A DNA stretch of 64,000 bases from Delphinus delphis (GCF_949987515.2 NC_082689.1:103578957-103642956), one strand, 5' to 3'. Positions 1 through 13,299 are shown, counted from the first letter of the stretch. Made by a program: numbers and translations. The notes: generated by a model from the letters alone, not told the origin.

Positions 1-225
1 CAACATATGGTCATCTTCATCAGAAATTTGTTGTAATTTATACTCAGTAACTAAACCATATTAGCTACTATCAGCATGAAGCCATTATTTAATTTGCCTC
101 AAGGACTGTTGGAAATACAGCTTGTTAGTTTAGGGAGCCAGACATACTGTAGAGACAGCTTGGAAAGCCAGTATTACAAACTATAAATGTGACATTTTCC
201 CAGAAGGCTTGACCTACTTTAAAAA

Positions 226-706
226 AATAGAGTCTATCACACAGAGTGAAGTAAGTCAGAAAGAAAAAGACAAATACCGTATGCTAACACATATATGGAA
301 TTTAAGAAAAAAAAAATGTCATGAAGAACCTAGGGGTAAGACAGGAATAAAGATGCAGACCTACTGGAGAACGGACTTGAGGATATGGGGAGGGGGAAGG
401 GTGAGCTGTGACAGGGCGAGAGAGAGTCATGGACATATACACACTAACAAACGTAGTAAGGTAGATAGCTAGTGGGAAGCAGCCACATAGCACAAGGAGA
501 TCAGCTCGGTGCTTTGTGACCACCTGGAGGGGTGGGATAGGGAGGGTGGGAGGGAGGGAGACGCAAGAGGGAAGAGATATGGGAACATATGTATATGTAT
601 AACTGATTCACTTTGTTATAAAGCAGAAACTAACACACCATTGTAAAGCAATTACACCCCAATAAAGATGTTAAAAAAAATAAAATAAAATAAAAAAATA
701 AATGAA
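226..706 (+). mobile_element. L1 3' end (5'-truncated)
   Basis: This is the end of L1 ORF2 followed by the 3' UTR and an A-rich tail. Landmarks are 'cagagtgaagtaagtcagaa' near 241, 'agcagccacatagcacaagg' near 478 and the terminal 'caataaagatgtt' near 660. The same order is seen in the young L1 at 36811-37748, which fixes the identity and orientation. ORF2 reading is broken here. No clear target duplication was found. The first 225 bases of the window are AT-rich and unassigned. Confidence 0.85.
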
Positions 707-1535
707 TCTGATCAAGTTTAAAACGCATTCCTCAAGTGAAGGGACAGAGAAACCAAAAGCAATAATTTAGGGGTAAATTAACAAAAAATATTCAAGGACA
801 TGAAAAAAAGATCTGAATAAATGAAATGATAGACCATGTTCTTAACGATGAAAGCGCAAAGTTGTAAAGAAATCAATTCTCCCTAAATTAAAATATAAAT
901 TAAATAAAATCCCAATCAAAATATAAAATGGTGGTCTGGATTTATCACAAATACTTCTAATCTGGATGAAAATGCTTGTGAACTTAGCAAAGTCATAAAA
1001 GAAAAAAAGAGATCAGCAGCACCAATTATTAAAACACACTACAAAGTAACAACAGTCAGATATATAATAGTAATACATGAACAAGCTAGTATGATGTTCA
1101 TATATTTACAAAATGCAATAACAGAAATGTTAAAGGACAATCAATCTAAGGTAATTTAAGCTGTGACACTGAAGACTGACAAATCAATAGAACACAATAG
1201 AAAACTCAGAAATAGACTCAAGATTCGAGAATTTAGCATAAAAATGGCATTTCAGGGCTTCCCTGGTGGTGCAGTGGTTGAGAGTCCGCCTGCCGATGCA
1301 GGGGACACGGGTTCGTGCCCCGGTCCGGGAAGGTGCCGCGGAGCGGCTGGGCCCGTGAGCCACGGCCGCTGAGCCTGCGCGTCCAGAGCCTGTGCTCCGC
1401 ATCGGGAGAGGCCACAACAGTGAGAGGCCCGCGTACCGCAAAAAAAAAAAAAAAAAAAAAAAAAATGGCATTTCACATTTGTGGGAAAAGATAGTTTATT
1501 TAATCAATGGCATTGGGAAAACTGGTCAGACATTT
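707..1535 (+). mobile_element. Old L1 (L1M-type) ORF2 fragment, left part
   Basis: Degenerate sense-strand L1 ORF2 sequence is recognisable from about 830, for example 'caattctccctaaatt' followed by 'aaaatcccaatcaaaat'. A SINE (1256-1460) sits inside it. At 1535 it is interrupted by an inverted younger L1 and resumes at 3649, so both parts belong to one older host element. No open frame survives. Confidence 0.7.
1256..1460 (+). mobile_element. Short CHR-type SINE
   Basis: A tRNA-derived SINE with the CHR head, a B-box-like 'gggttcgtgccccgg' and the terminal 'cccgcgtaccgc' followed by about 20 A. A perfect 15-bp target duplication 'aaaaatggcatttca' flanks it at 1240-1254 and 1461-1475. Compared with other copies in the window it has a short deletion after 'gtccgggaag'. 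Confidence 0.95.
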
Positions 1536-3648
1536 TTAATTTTTTTTAATACATCTTTACTGGAGTATAATTGCTTTACTGGAGTATAAGTGCTAGTTTC
1601 TGTTGTACAACAAAGTGAATCAGCCATATGCATACATATATCCCCACATCCCCTCCCTCTTGAGCCTCCCTCCCAGCCTCCCTATCCCACCCCTCTAGGT
1701 CGTTGCAAAGCATCAAGCTGATCTCCCTGTGCTATGCGGCTGCTTCCCACTAGCTATCTTACATTTGGTAGTGTATATATGTCATTGCTACTCTCACTTC
1801 ACCCCAGCTTTCCTCCCCACCGCTGTGTCCTCAAGTTCATGTCCTCTATGTCTGCGTCTTTATTCCTGCCCTGCCCCTAGGTTCACCAGTACCTTTTTTT
1901 TTTTAGATTCCATATATGTGTGTTAGCATACGGTGTTTTTCTCTTTCTGACTTACTTCACTCTACATGACAGACTCTAGGTCCATCCACCTCACTACAAA
2001 TAACTCAATTTCGTTTCTTTTTATGGCTGAGTAATATTCCATTCTACATATGTGTCACATCTCTATCCATTCACCTGTCAATGGACACTTAGGTTGCTTC
2101 CATGGGTACTGTAAATAGTGCTGCAATGAACATTGTGGTACATGTCTCTTTCTGAATTATGGTTTTCTCAGAGGATATGCCCAGCAGTGGGATTGCTGGG
2201 TCATATAGTAGTTTTATTTTTAGTTTTTTAAGGACCCTCCATACTGTTCTCCATAGCGGCTGTTATCAATTTACATTCCCATCAACAGTGGAGGAGGGTT
2301 CCCTTTTCACCACACCCTCTCCAGCATTTATTGTTTCTAGATCTTTTGATAATGGCCACTCTGACCGGTGTGAGGTGATACCTCATCGTATTTTTGATTT
2401 GCATTTCTCTAATAATTAGTGATGTTCAGCATCTTTTCATGTGCCTCTTGACCATCTGTATGTCTTCTTTGGTGAAATGTCTGTTTAGATCTTCTGCCCA
2501 TTTTTCAACTGGGTTGTTTGTTTTTTGGATAATGAGCTCCATTAGTTGTTTGTATATTTTGGAGATTAATCCTTTTGTCCGTTGTTTCATTTGCAAATAT
2601 TTTCTCCCATTCTGAGGGTTGTCTTTTCATCTTGTTTATGGTTTCCTTTGCTGAGCAAAAGCTTTTAAGTTTTATTAGGTCCCATTTTTTTATTTTTGTT
2701 TTTATTTTCATTACTCCAGGAGGTGAGTCAAAAAAGATCTCGCTCTGGTTTATGTCTAAGCATGATTTTCCTACGTTTTCCTCTAAGAGTTTTATAGTGT
2801 CCGGTCTTACAGTTAGGTCTTTAATCTATTTGGAGTTTATTTTCGTATACAGTTTAGGTAGTGTTCTAATTTCATTCTTTTACATGCAGCTGTCCAGTTT
2901 TCCCAGCACCACTTATTGCAGAGGCTGTCTTTTCTCCATTGTATGTTCTTGCCTCCTTTGTTGTAAATTAGGTGACTATATGTGCACGGGTTTATCTCTG
3001 GGCTTTCTATCCTGTACCACTGACCTATATTTCTGTTTCTGCACCAGTACCATACTGTCTTGACTACTGTAGTTTGTAGTATAGTTTGAAGTTGGGGAGC
3101 CTGATTCCTCCAGCTCCATTTTTCTTTCTCAAGATTGCTTTGGCTATTTGGGGTCTTTTCTGTTTCCATACGAATTGTTAAATGTTTTGTTCTAATTCTG
3201 TGAAGAATGTCATTGGTAGTTTGATAGGGATTGCACTGAATCTGTAGATTGCATTGGGTAGTATAGTCATTTTCACAATATTGATTCTTCCAATCCAAGA
3301 ACATGGTATATTTGTCCATCTGTTTATGTCTTCTTTGATTTCTTTCATCAGTGTTTTATAGTTTTCTGAGTACAAGTCTTTCACCTCCTTAGGTAGGTTT
3401 ATTCCTAGGTGTCTTATTCTTTTTGTTGCATTGGTAAATGGGATTGTTTCCTTAATTTCTCTGATTTTTCATTGTTAGTGTATAGGAACGCCAGAGATTT
3501 CTGTGCATTAATTTTGTACCCTGCAACATTACCCAATTCATTGATTAGTTCTAGTAGTTTTCTGGTGGCATCTTTAGAATTTTCTATGTATAGTATCATG
3601 TCATCTGCAAACAGTGACAGTTTTACTTTTTCTTTTCCAATCTGTATT
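1536..3648 (-). mobile_element. L1, 5'-truncated, inserted in old L1
   Basis: Minus-strand L1 of about 2.1 kb. The T-rich start (1536-1550) is the reverse of its A tail, then come the 3' UTR (1560-1900) and the C-terminal third of ORF2, whose minus-strand frame is readable over 2837-3319 but broken elsewhere. A 17-bp target duplication 'aaactggtcagacattt' lies at 1519-1535 and 3649-3665, so both ends are exact. It cannot move on its own because ORF1 and most of ORF2 are missing. Confidence 0.93.
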
Positions 3649-5370
3649 AAACTGGTCAGACATTTGGAAACAGGTAATGCTGGATTCTTACTTCATACCT
3701 TATACAAAATAAACCATATGTGGAACAAATATTTAAACTAAACTGTAAAATCACAGGAAGGCATCAAAAAATGGGTATAAAATTTTATAATCTTAAGGAA
3801 AGACCTTTCTAAACAAATAAAAATCAGCAACCATCAAGGAAAAGGATGACAGATAAAACAAAAAAAAAATGTAAAAAAATCAGTATCTTAATAGAAACAT
3901 GGGTAAAGGTAATTAATAGGCAATTGGCTGAATTGTTAAGTAGGCAATAACATGAAAAGATGATCAACTTTTCTAGTAACTAAAGAACTGAAAATAGAAA
4001 TACTAAGATATCAAGTTGCCATCAGATTGGTAAAATATGTTTAAATTAAAAACTGGCCACACTGGTGTTGGCTAGAGTATAGAAAAATAAATATTTTATA
4101 TACTCTTGCTAAGAACATAAAATGATACAGCCTTTCTGGAGAGGAGTGGGGTAATCTATATCAAAATCTTAAATTTGCCTACCCTTTGACATGGCGATTT
4201 CTCTTCTACTAATTTACCTGGAAGATAATCACATCAAATATTTTAAAAATCCATGTGTTTATAATGATATGGTTTAAAAAGCCAATTAGTCACTCTGAAG
4301 CTAAAAGGGCATTTATTTGTTTTTCTGGAAACTGGCTTACCAAGGTGGGGAGGTAGGCATTGAAAATAAGAAAAATAATCAAATTCTTATACAGACTGTA
4401 TTTCAAGGTTACCAAATGGCTGATGAAAAAGTTCTTCTTTATAGAAGAATTACAGCTCAAAAGCACTGAAGGAATGATAGAATTTAAAAATCATGATTTA
4501 CAAATTTATCAAAATGGCTAAAATAAAACAGTGATAACATCAAATGTTGGTGAGGATGCAGAGAAACTAGATCTTTCATTCATTGTTGATGGGAATGCAA
4601 AACCGTATAGCCACTCTGGAAAAGAATGGCGGTTTCTTACACAACTAAACATGTCCTTATCATAGACCTAGCAAATACACTCTTGAGTATTTATGCCAGA
4701 GAAATGAAAGCTTATGTTCACACAAAAACCTATACACGGACGCTCATAGCATAGTCACGTGTAATACCCCAAAACTGGAAACCCAAATGTCCTTCGACAT
4801 GTGAATGGTTAAACCAACTGTGGTATATTCAATATCATGAAACACTGAGTAATAAAAAGGAATAAACTGTTATACACGTAACTATTTTGATGGATCTTAA
4901 GGGAATTTAAACTGAAAAAAAACACCAATCTCAGAACATTACATACTGCATAGTTCCATTTATATGTCACTCTTGTAATGACAAAATTATAGAAATGGAG
5001 AACAGTGTTCCGGAGGTCAGCGGGGAGGGAAGGAGGTGGCTGTGGCTATAAAAGGGTAACATGAGAGATCCTTGTGATGGAACGGATTCTTAACCATGGT
5101 GTTATCCACATTTATCTACATATGTGATAAAACTGCATAAAACTAAATGCACATGCACATGCATACATAAGAAGATGTAAAACCAGTGAAATCTAAATCC
5201 GGTCCATGGATTGTATCAACATCAATTCCCTGGGTGTGATACCAGACTGCACTGAAGCAGGATGTTACCCTTGGGGAAAACTGGATGAAGGGCATACAGG
5301 ATCACTCTGTATTATTTCTTACAACTGCATGTGAATCTACAATTACCTCAAAAGTTGCTAAAAGCCATCA
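3649..5370 (+). mobile_element. Old L1 (L1M-type), right part with 3' end
   Basis: Continuation of the element left at 1535. It begins with L1 ORF2-like sequence (3670-3830), then the degenerate C-terminal part of ORF2 (about 4490-4900, 'agagaaactagatctttcat') and a 3' UTR ending near 5365 with 'tctacaattacctcaaaagt'. All frames are broken. Some sequence between 3900 and 4490 may come from a separate overlapping L1 copy. Confidence 0.7.
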
Positions 5371-5644
5371 TTTTGAAAACCCTAATGATATAATGAATGT
5401 AGGCAATGATCATAAAAGGGTGTCAAAACCATTAGGTAAAAGATGGATGGGAAACTTTAGAATGAATACTGCAGGGGCTGACAACACTTGAACTTAGTAA
5501 TCAAACTTAACAAATGAATCAAGCCTCTGGATCTAACTCCTGGTTTATGGGCTATGATGGTGTCTGGAAGAACAAGTTAAATAATACCATAAGGAGGTCA
5601 TCAGCCAAGTTCAGACTGTGGAAAATTCTACTGAATAAATGACT
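5371..5644. other. Unassigned noncoding sequence
   Basis: AT-rich sequence between two old LINE ends. No gene, RNA or named repeat was recognised. Confidence 0.4.
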
Positions 5645-6050
5645 TGTTTTCTTCAACAAATAATTAGCATGAGAGATATAGAAGGAGAGGTAGGTTATAA
5701 ACCAAGAGACTTAAAAGAGCTGTATCAACCAATGTTTAGACCTTGCACGGATCCTTATTTGCATAATATTAGATGATATTAGGAATTAATATCAACTCTG
5801 TTTATTTAATATTATTATGCTTCTGGGTCTTTAACTTAAAAGACTGAGGTATATAGGTGAAATGGTATTATGACTGGTACTTGCTTTCAAATACTCTGAC
5901 AGAGGAAAAACAATTATGGATGTGTAGATTATTTTAAAAATTGTAGAACATTGGTAACTGCTGAAGCTGGGTATATGTGGGACCTTATCATACTACTCAA
6001 TTTTTATATGCTTAAAACTTTTCATAGTAAAATCATTTTAAGAGAAGATA
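5645..6050 (+). mobile_element. Ancient LINE 3' end (L1M/HAL1-like)
   Basis: Contains the degenerate series 'gatgatattaggaattaa', 'gaaatggtattatgactgg' and 'gctgaagctgggtatatg', ending 'cttttcatagtaaaatc'. This matches the general layout of an old mammalian LINE 3' end that I recognise but cannot name with certainty. No coding capacity remains. Confidence 0.45.
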
Positions 6051-7912
6051 AGTGCACAAAGATGTAGATTCAAGGAAGATTTTTTTCATTGACGTGTTTC
6101 TAATAGTTTACAAAAATAAGAATCCATCTAAATGTTCATCAATGAAGACCTAGTTAAGTAAATACGTCACACCATGAAATAAAATCCCCTTGCAGACATT
6201 AAAGGGTGAAATGGATCCAGGGATACTAACTTTAAAAGATGGCTATGACATATTAGTGAATATTAGCTCTTGCCTGTTACTTGTTTTATATATCTTTAAT
6301 ATTGTTTGATGTTTTCATAATGATTATGTGTTTTGAAATTAGGCTAATTTCCCTGTATACTTACATTTGCACTTTCCTGATGTATGTGGTATACAGCAAC
6401 AAAAAGTTACTTTTAAAGCTAAAGTATTTCTACTTCCTTTAAGAAAAAAGAGCTAACTGAACAAAGCAAACAAAAGAGAACTTATCAAACACTATACAGA
6501 ACAGAGAGGGTCAGAAACTTAGTTACGCTACTGATACGTATTGAGGGACGTCAACTAAACCCGAAAAATATTCAGCAGTGAGGGGCACGGGGAGCAGGTC
6601 ACGTGCCCAGGATGAGTCTACACCTGTCCAAGGTGCACGAAAGGCCTTCCATACTCAGCCCCTCCCCACCCCTGTGATGGTATCCGTCACCATCACAACC
6701 CACTTTGCACATGTCACCCCAGCAGCAACAACTGCCCATGATTTCCCCACGTACCAGGCTGTTCCAAGCCTCTTCTACACCTTTCCACCGCGAGCTTTTC
6801 CCCAAACTCCCTGTGCCCCTCGCCTCTTCACCTTACCACACAGGCAGCCCCCAAAACCCGGCCTGGGACCACCTGCTCCAGGACAGCATCACAGTCAGCT
6901 CCTCCTCTGCCCCAGCTCAGCTTGGTCCCCCCACAGCACCTGACCATGTCATACTGCAGTCATCTGTTCATGGTTTATTTTTGTAAACCAGCAACGTGTG
7001 TTTCATGAGGCACATCAGAGCCCCCATCAATGTCTGGATAACTGCAGGGCTGAGGAACACTGGAATTCCTCCTGACACATCAGTCCTGCACTACAGACAT
7101 ACTACCCAGCGTCTATGAGCTTTTCCAGGGTCATGAAAATGTTTGAGACCTGAAGAAAAACCTTATTGCTCCAGAATATGAAAACCTTTAAAAATCAAAA
7201 TTAACATTTAAGTAACTACCTACAACACATAACATTTCAAAAGCAACTCAACCCTACTTATATGTTAGATTTAATACAGGATATAGGTCCATTTTTTACG
7301 ATGTAGGGTGGGGATCTTAAAAGTAACAGTGCCTAGGGCTTAGGAAGGTCTTTAAACTTCCCTGCCTAAAAAAACCTGTTCTGGCTGGTACTTTACCCAG
7401 CTGGTTTGAGATAATGAAGAAAAACCCATAACCAAAGCAAAGCAAAACTCTTAAAAACAAGCAAAGCAAACACAAAATCCATGCAGGAATGACCTCACAC
7501 GGAGCTCCCACGTCCCTGACAGGTAACCGCTGCATCATCAGAGCCAAGAATAGATGTAGTCCAGCACCCTCCCCTCCTGGACCAGCCTTACGGGTCAGGT
7601 TGAAGCTGCTTTTTAGGGCCCAGGATCCAGCAGCGTGAGCAGGGAAGGTGGAAATTCAGCATGGAATGGTCAGGGAAAGTCCAGACAAGCTGCAAGCCAG
7701 GTTCCCTAACAGCCTAACACCTCTCAGCTCTCAGCTGGCTCCTCTCCCCCAGGCAAAGTTCTGAGCTAAAGAGCTGTAAACCACCTTGGTGGGGGGTGGC
7801 TCCTGAGCTGAACAAAAAGCTCAGAGCCCAGCATTATGATAAGCACAAAACATGCAAATGCATAAAATACCCCATTGATGACCTCTCTCAGCTAAAAACA
7901 ACAAAAAAAGTA
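6051..7912. other. Noncoding sequence without recognised gene
   Basis: About 1.9 kb. The first 250 bases look like another very old LINE-like piece (around 6100-6240). From 6570 to 7030 the base composition rises and short open frames appear on both strands, but none resembles a known protein and none has splice or promoter context. Nothing further was recognised. Confidence 0.4.
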
Positions 7913-7916
7913 ACTA

Positions 7917-8563
7917 CAGCCAATTCTGGTTACTCGCAGTGGATAATGTCTGTAAAGTGTTCGTGAACACTGAATTCGTGAATACCGAACCACTGCTCCT
8001 AGGGAAATACAGGGCCAGGTTCTGGGGAGCCTCTGGTTCCTCTAGCCACAACATTTTCATCAGCCAATAAATACATAACCTTGTTTTATGTGCATTTCTG
8101 TTTAAAGACACCTTATTTGACATATGTTGTTGATTCGTAAACGCTGAACTCACAGCCAACAGTATTACGAGTCATGCCTGAACAAAGCTTACCTGATGCA
8201 CGGATTTTCTCTGTAAGGCACACGCAGCCCTCTTGCACTTAGGAACACTAGATGGCACTACGTTTGGGGGTCATTTTAAACAGTGACATCACCAACAACA
8301 AGCATAAAAATGTGAAAAGCATGGCACTAAATAAAGCACAATGCAGACAACTGTTTACAATATGAGCTGAAACAAGATGGCAGCAAGTTGCCTGGTTTGA
8401 CCTCAGCTGGTAACATGAATTTTGTTGACTCAAGTGTGTCACTGGGGAATGCGCATTGGGGAATGACCAAGAAAGTGCCTGAGTATTGCTTTCACTCACA
8501 AGCAAATTTTAGTGAGTAGGCGAATTCACAAATACACAATCTGTGAATAATGAGGACTGACTG
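7917..8563. mobile_element. Tc1/mariner (Tigger-like) nonautonomous DNA transposon
   Basis: A 647-bp element bounded by imperfect terminal inverted repeats: the left end 'cagccaattctggttactcg' and the reverse of the right end 'cagtcagtcctcattattca' align, and both are flanked by TA (7915-7916 and 8564-8565), the target of this superfamily. There is no transposase frame. Internal pairs such as 'gttcgtgaacac' and 'tgtgaataatgagg' are typical of Tigger-like MITEs. The exact subfamily is not assigned. Confidence 0.75.
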
Positions 8564-8565
8564 TA

Positions 8566-9799
8566 TTACCAAAAAGAAAAAAGAAAAAAAAGTGCTTTCC
8601 AGTATTTGAAGAAAGCATGCTCTTGACCTTTTTGTCCGAGAATGGAAGACAATCCAAAATGTCCTTAAGAGTTAGAAGCTTTAAGTGTAGAAAAGCACTC
8701 AGCACTCGGGCAGTTAGCATGGAGACGATTTTACAACCACCAGGCAAAAGAGTGCACTGGCTGACTTTCCTTTCCACAACAGGCAGGAGAAGGGTGTACG
8801 CGACTTGAAAATTAACAGACTCCTAAGGTGAAACCTTTTGAAAAACTACAATATTTTGTAAAGTTATATCTACTCCCTAAATTTAAGTACTGTAAAATCA
8901 AAATTGTCATATATGAAGTTTCCTTTAAACCTTGTCTTACCCATATGAAAAAGGTACAACTTTCAAAAAACTAACAAAATATATATGTGTATCACTCACA
9001 CTAAATGCTTAATTTTCCTCTAGATTTAGGAACTAATATTACAGGGCAAAGAGTCTATTTGCCTTCCTTTTGAAACAAATCAATAAAAAGAAGAAATACA
9101 GTTTATTGTTCTTTTACATGAGGAAACTAAACTGGCATAGATGATCAGGTATAAAAGTAGGAAAAAGAAGAGTTCTGCTAAGATTCATCATTACTCAATA
9201 TGTAAATGATTCTGACAATGATGTTGGAGTAAATAAACATATGTACTACTAAATATCATCCAAATATGTCATTTTACCCCTTAAAAAGTTGTTTAAGGGA
9301 GAGGGAAGAAACCTCCAGAGAGGCAGAGGAAAAAACCCTACATTCTCTTTATTACTCTTCTTAAAAATACTGACCACCTAGCACACTGCTAAGTAGGTGA
9401 ATGAGAAATGTTTTAAAGAGAGATACAACCTTGGCAAATCAGTAACTAAAGTTCATAAGAATGACAAATTATAATCAAGTCACATTTAAGACTATGCCTA
9501 AAATGTTAATTCCATTTATCTATTCTGGCCTACTTCAAAAGCATAATTTTTTTTAAACTTTTAAACGGAAAACAAAATTTTATTCTAAAAATAGATCTTG
9601 GTAACAATGAAATACCAAAAGCTTGTCATTATAATAAAAAGAAAAAAGTTAACAGAAATTTGCTTTAAAAATTTTCAGAAGCATAATTTTTGAGAAATGA
9701 AACTACACATTTATAGAGTAGGACCACGTGAGGATCAAATAAACATTTGAAAACCTCTTGGTCTTTTTCTTCCAAATGTTTAGTTGTATAATTCATATC
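8566..9799. other. AT-rich noncoding sequence
   Basis: No gene, RNA or repeat family was recognised in this 1.2 kb. Short open frames around 8617-8808 lie on both strands and show no protein similarity that I know. Confidence 0.4.
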
Positions 9800-9813
9800 A
9801 AAACCCTACTATA

Positions 9814-10163
9814 GGGACTTCCCTCATGATGCAGTGGTTAAGAATCTGCCTGCCAATGCAGGGGACATGGGTTCAAGCCCTGGTCCAGGAGGATCCCACA
9901 TGCCGCGGAGCAACAAAGCCCGTGCACCACAACTACTGAGCCCGCGCTCTAGAGCCCGCGAACCACAACTACTGAGCCCACACGCCACAACTACAGAAGC
10001 CCGCGTGCCTAGAGCCCATGCTCTGTAACGAAAGAAGCCACCGCAATGGGAAGCCCGTGCACTGCAATGAAGAGTAGCCCCTGCTCGCCGCAACTAGAGA
10101 AAGCCTGTGTGCAGCAACGAAGACCCAACGCAGCCAAATAAATATATTTTTTTAATTATAAAA
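9814..10163 (+). mobile_element. Long CHR-type SINE
   Basis: The tRNA-like head is followed by the long body with repeated 'cacaactactgagccc' motifs and the end 'cgaagacccaacgcagcc' before an AT-rich tail. A near-perfect target duplication 'aaaccctaYtata' flanks it (9801-9813 and 10164-10176). Its divergence and full-length body make it older than the short CHR copies. Confidence 0.92.
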
Positions 10164-10176
10164 AAACCCTATTATA

Positions 10177-11005
10177 TTAGAAAACTCAATTTATTCATCT
10201 TTCACTGACGTGAAACTTTTGAGAGAGAGATTTTCAATGTACTAACTTATGAAAGATGTAAAGTCTTTGACCTCAGCCATTTTTAAGATAGTTTAAAAAG
10301 ATAAAGTCTCACACCTTAGGTGCTTAAGATAACATAGGAGGTGCAAAACAAATATTAGTTAAATCAGACGACCACACAAATACTTCTCCATGCTATAACT
10401 GCTTTACTGCAAGATGACATTAGCAGCTGGCCTTTCCTGAGGAAGAGTCAGTCAATCAATTCTAGTAAATAAACCCTTGCTGTTCACCCTGAGTACACCA
10501 CCCACTGACAAATCAACACCTACAATTCCACAGACCTGCCTCTGTGACCTTCAATCTGGGGAGAATACACAAAATCATAATCTGTTTTCTCTGCTCACAG
10601 CAGGTAAGACTCTCAGAGAACTAACTATTCTGGGCAGTTGAGTTTTCCAAAGGGTTTGAGACTTAACCATTTGGAAAGAATATTTCACGCACTTTCCTTC
10701 TTGTTTTAAACAAGGTACACTGAACGTAAATTCGATTTTTCTTGATACACAATCATCAGTGAGAATGTTAATCCTTGTACAGTGTGTGCGGGAGATGATT
10801 CCCCATGGCGCTCTCACGCTTCTGCACGTCTTGCGAGCAGAGGCGCTGGCTGCTCTAGCTCTCAGATATCTTTTCAAGGATGTGTGTATAGCAAACAACC
10901 CAGGAAGACAGAGATATTCTCTCCCTCCAGAATAGGGGGCAGGTTGGTTTGTTGTCCACTATAATAAAAATAACGTCTCTCTCTGGGCTAAGTTTAGGCA
11001 GGTTC
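10177..11005. other. Noncoding sequence without recognised gene
   Basis: No repeat family or coding exon was recognised. The minus-strand frame over 10575-10898 is open for 107 codons but has no similarity to a protein I know and no splice context. Confidence 0.4.
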
Positions 11006-11019
11006 GCTTGCAGTTCTTT

Positions 11020-11188
11020 TTTTTTTTTTTTAAAGTGTTGCTACATTATCTTTCCAACAGTACATTTATTTATTTACGGACTGCACCATGTGGCATGTGG
11101 GATCTTAGTTCCCCGAGCAGGGATCGAACCCGTGCCCCCTGCAATGGAAGCACGGAGTCTTAACCACTGGGCCACCAGGGGAGTCCCT
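11020..11188 (-). mobile_element. tRNA-derived SINE (older CHR-related)
   Basis: Minus-strand SINE: a T run (the A tail) at its left end and the head read backwards at its right end ('gggccaccaggggagtccc'). The internal 'gggatcgaacccgtg' is the reversed B box. A perfect 14-bp target duplication 'gcttgcagttcttt' lies at 11006-11019 and 11189-11202. The body is shorter and different from the other CHR copies. Confidence 0.9.
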
Positions 11189-11202
11189 GCTTGCAGTTCT
11201 TT

Positions 11203-12819
11203 ATAAAATATTTGGATTAGCTAAACTCAGCGTTCTACAGCTGTGGACTCACGGGGCAAGAGGAAATGACACAAACAGGGAGCTCATGCTATTGGCTGTG
11301 CTGTAATGCAGTCCCTTGTCTCAGACCCAGGAGTTCCATGTAAACTGTGACAGGGTGATCTGTCAGCTTCTGAGTAGGATAAAATCCCAAGACTCTTCAC
11401 AGTTCTTGACAGTGTGTGACAAGGATGGGATGCTGGCAGAAACATGGCTTTCTGGAACAGAAAAGACAAAGGTCCCACAGGTTTAGGGCGTATAAGAAGA
11501 TTCCCTGGGATCCAGAAGCAAATGTTCTTGTCCAAGTGGTGGGTGTGGGGTTGTAAGGGTTAATTAACCTTTAGAGGATGAGCAGCAAAAGGGAGGATTG
11601 AAACAAACTGCCCAACGGCCCTTTGGTTGTTGATCACTCTCCTTGGGGTGGGAGGGGAAGGGATGCAACCATGGCAATGAGGCGCAAGCCCTGTGGCCCC
11701 AGATGAGAGGCAATGAGGCTGTAGCTGTTAAGTAGAGTCCCCAGAGCTGAAACAAATTATGTCATCAATGGGGGTCTAGAGCTTTTGGGTAACTGAAAAA
11801 TTCATTAAGTTGAGCCATGAATAGCCACCGGGTCATATGAAACTAAACATACGTGTGCCTTGCTAACTGGCACAGAGCTCCTCTCCCCCTCTGTAACCCT
11901 GATCCCTCCTCTTGCCCCCTACCCTGACATCTGCTTTAAGGAGGGGCATTAGGGGTAGCCTGAGGTCTCTCTGTCCCCAAGAGAGACTGAAGGCCTTATG
12001 CACCCAAGCATACTGAGGAACTTCAGGGAAAGGAGGGACTCAAATGTTTATGGCTCTGTGGATACAGGCACCCACGTCTGTCCTACCTGGCCCTGTGCAG
12101 GAGGAGGTACTCAGATTCAGCTAGTGGGATATGGACACGATTCACAGCAGGGAAAGGAAACTAACATGAGGGAGTAGATGGGATGCTTCAGGCCAATTCA
12201 AAGTACTGTTGTTGTTTCTACATCTGATTGTACAAATGATGCATATATATATATATCCTTATACTTCCCTGTCTACAGTGCCAAAGGAGATTCTCCCCCA
12301 TCAGGAAGAGCTATAGGTAGAGAAATGCTAGTGGGAGAAGCTCCCCTGCCGTTTGTCATCAGTGCGTGGGTTGGGACATCATACAATTGCCCTATCCACT
12401 GATGTTCAAGGTTTTCAACATATAAAAAATGTCCTGTTGGTTGGCAAGTCAGAGACCTCCGTCTCAATGGTCTTGTGCTGTTATCACACCTCCACCAGCT
12501 AAATCCAGGGCTCTACTCAACAAGTAAAGTTTCTTGGGATTATGTGGATGGATTCATAATGCCCAATCCCTTTGGCCATCAAGGAACAACAGCTGTCTCC
12601 TCAGCCTCCTACCACCAAGAAAGAACCCTAGCACCTCGTTGGTCTCTTTGGGTACTGGAGACCGTGTGTGCCTGGGATGGCTCTGTGATGTGTCAGTGTG
12701 GCCAGGCGGAGCTACAGTCCCCAGAATGCCCTTTCTGGTATGCTTCTGGTTACTCTGAGCCACAAGGGATATTTCCTCCTGAATGTTAGAGGAAGAAGCA
12801 TATTTTGTATGTACTTTGT
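11203..12819. other. Noncoding sequence, possible ERV-derived debris
   Basis: No intact gene. A plus-strand frame at 12475-12789 is open for 104 codons but I cannot match it to a known protein. Because a retroviral pol relic follows at about 13750, part of this stretch may be related ERV material; that is inference. A short TA repeat lies at 12243-12256. Confidence 0.3.
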
Positions 12820-13260
12820 AGCATACACATTTTGTAGATGTAATTAAAGTCCATAATCAGCTTACCTTAAATTAATCAAAAGGGAGATTCTCCTGGGCGG
12901 GCCTGACTTAATCTGTTAGAAGCCCTTTAGGAGGACTTAGGCATCCCTGAGCTCAGAGACTCTAAATCACACTGGGGTCTGCACTTGCTCTCCCTTCCCC
13001 GGGGTCCTTCCTCCTGAGCGCTGCTTGAGACCATGAGCCTCAGCTGGTGTCTGTAGGGTCCAGTCTGCTCCTCATGGGCCCTTCCTGACTACCGGCCTCT
13101 GAACGTCTAACCTACTTAGCCAGTCCCCACCATGGAGTAAGCCAGTTCCTCGTGTGATATGTGTGTGGTATGTGTGTGTGTGTTCTGTATTTTGTCTTCT
13201 ACTGGTTCTGCTGCTTCTCCAGTTGAACCCTGATTGATAAAGTCCTCACTTGGACCCTCT
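12820..13260. repeat. Old interspersed repeat, family unassigned
   Basis: The order 'gagattctcctgggcgggcc', 'ctgacttaatctgttagaag', 'gagccagttcctcgtg'-like and 'ttgaaccctgattgata' matches a dispersed mammalian repeat that I recognise by wording but cannot name. It contains a TG-rich microsatellite at about 13160-13183. Confidence 0.4.
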
Positions 13261-13299
13261 ACTTGGTCTTTTAACCTACAAGGCAGTATCCTGAGTGGA

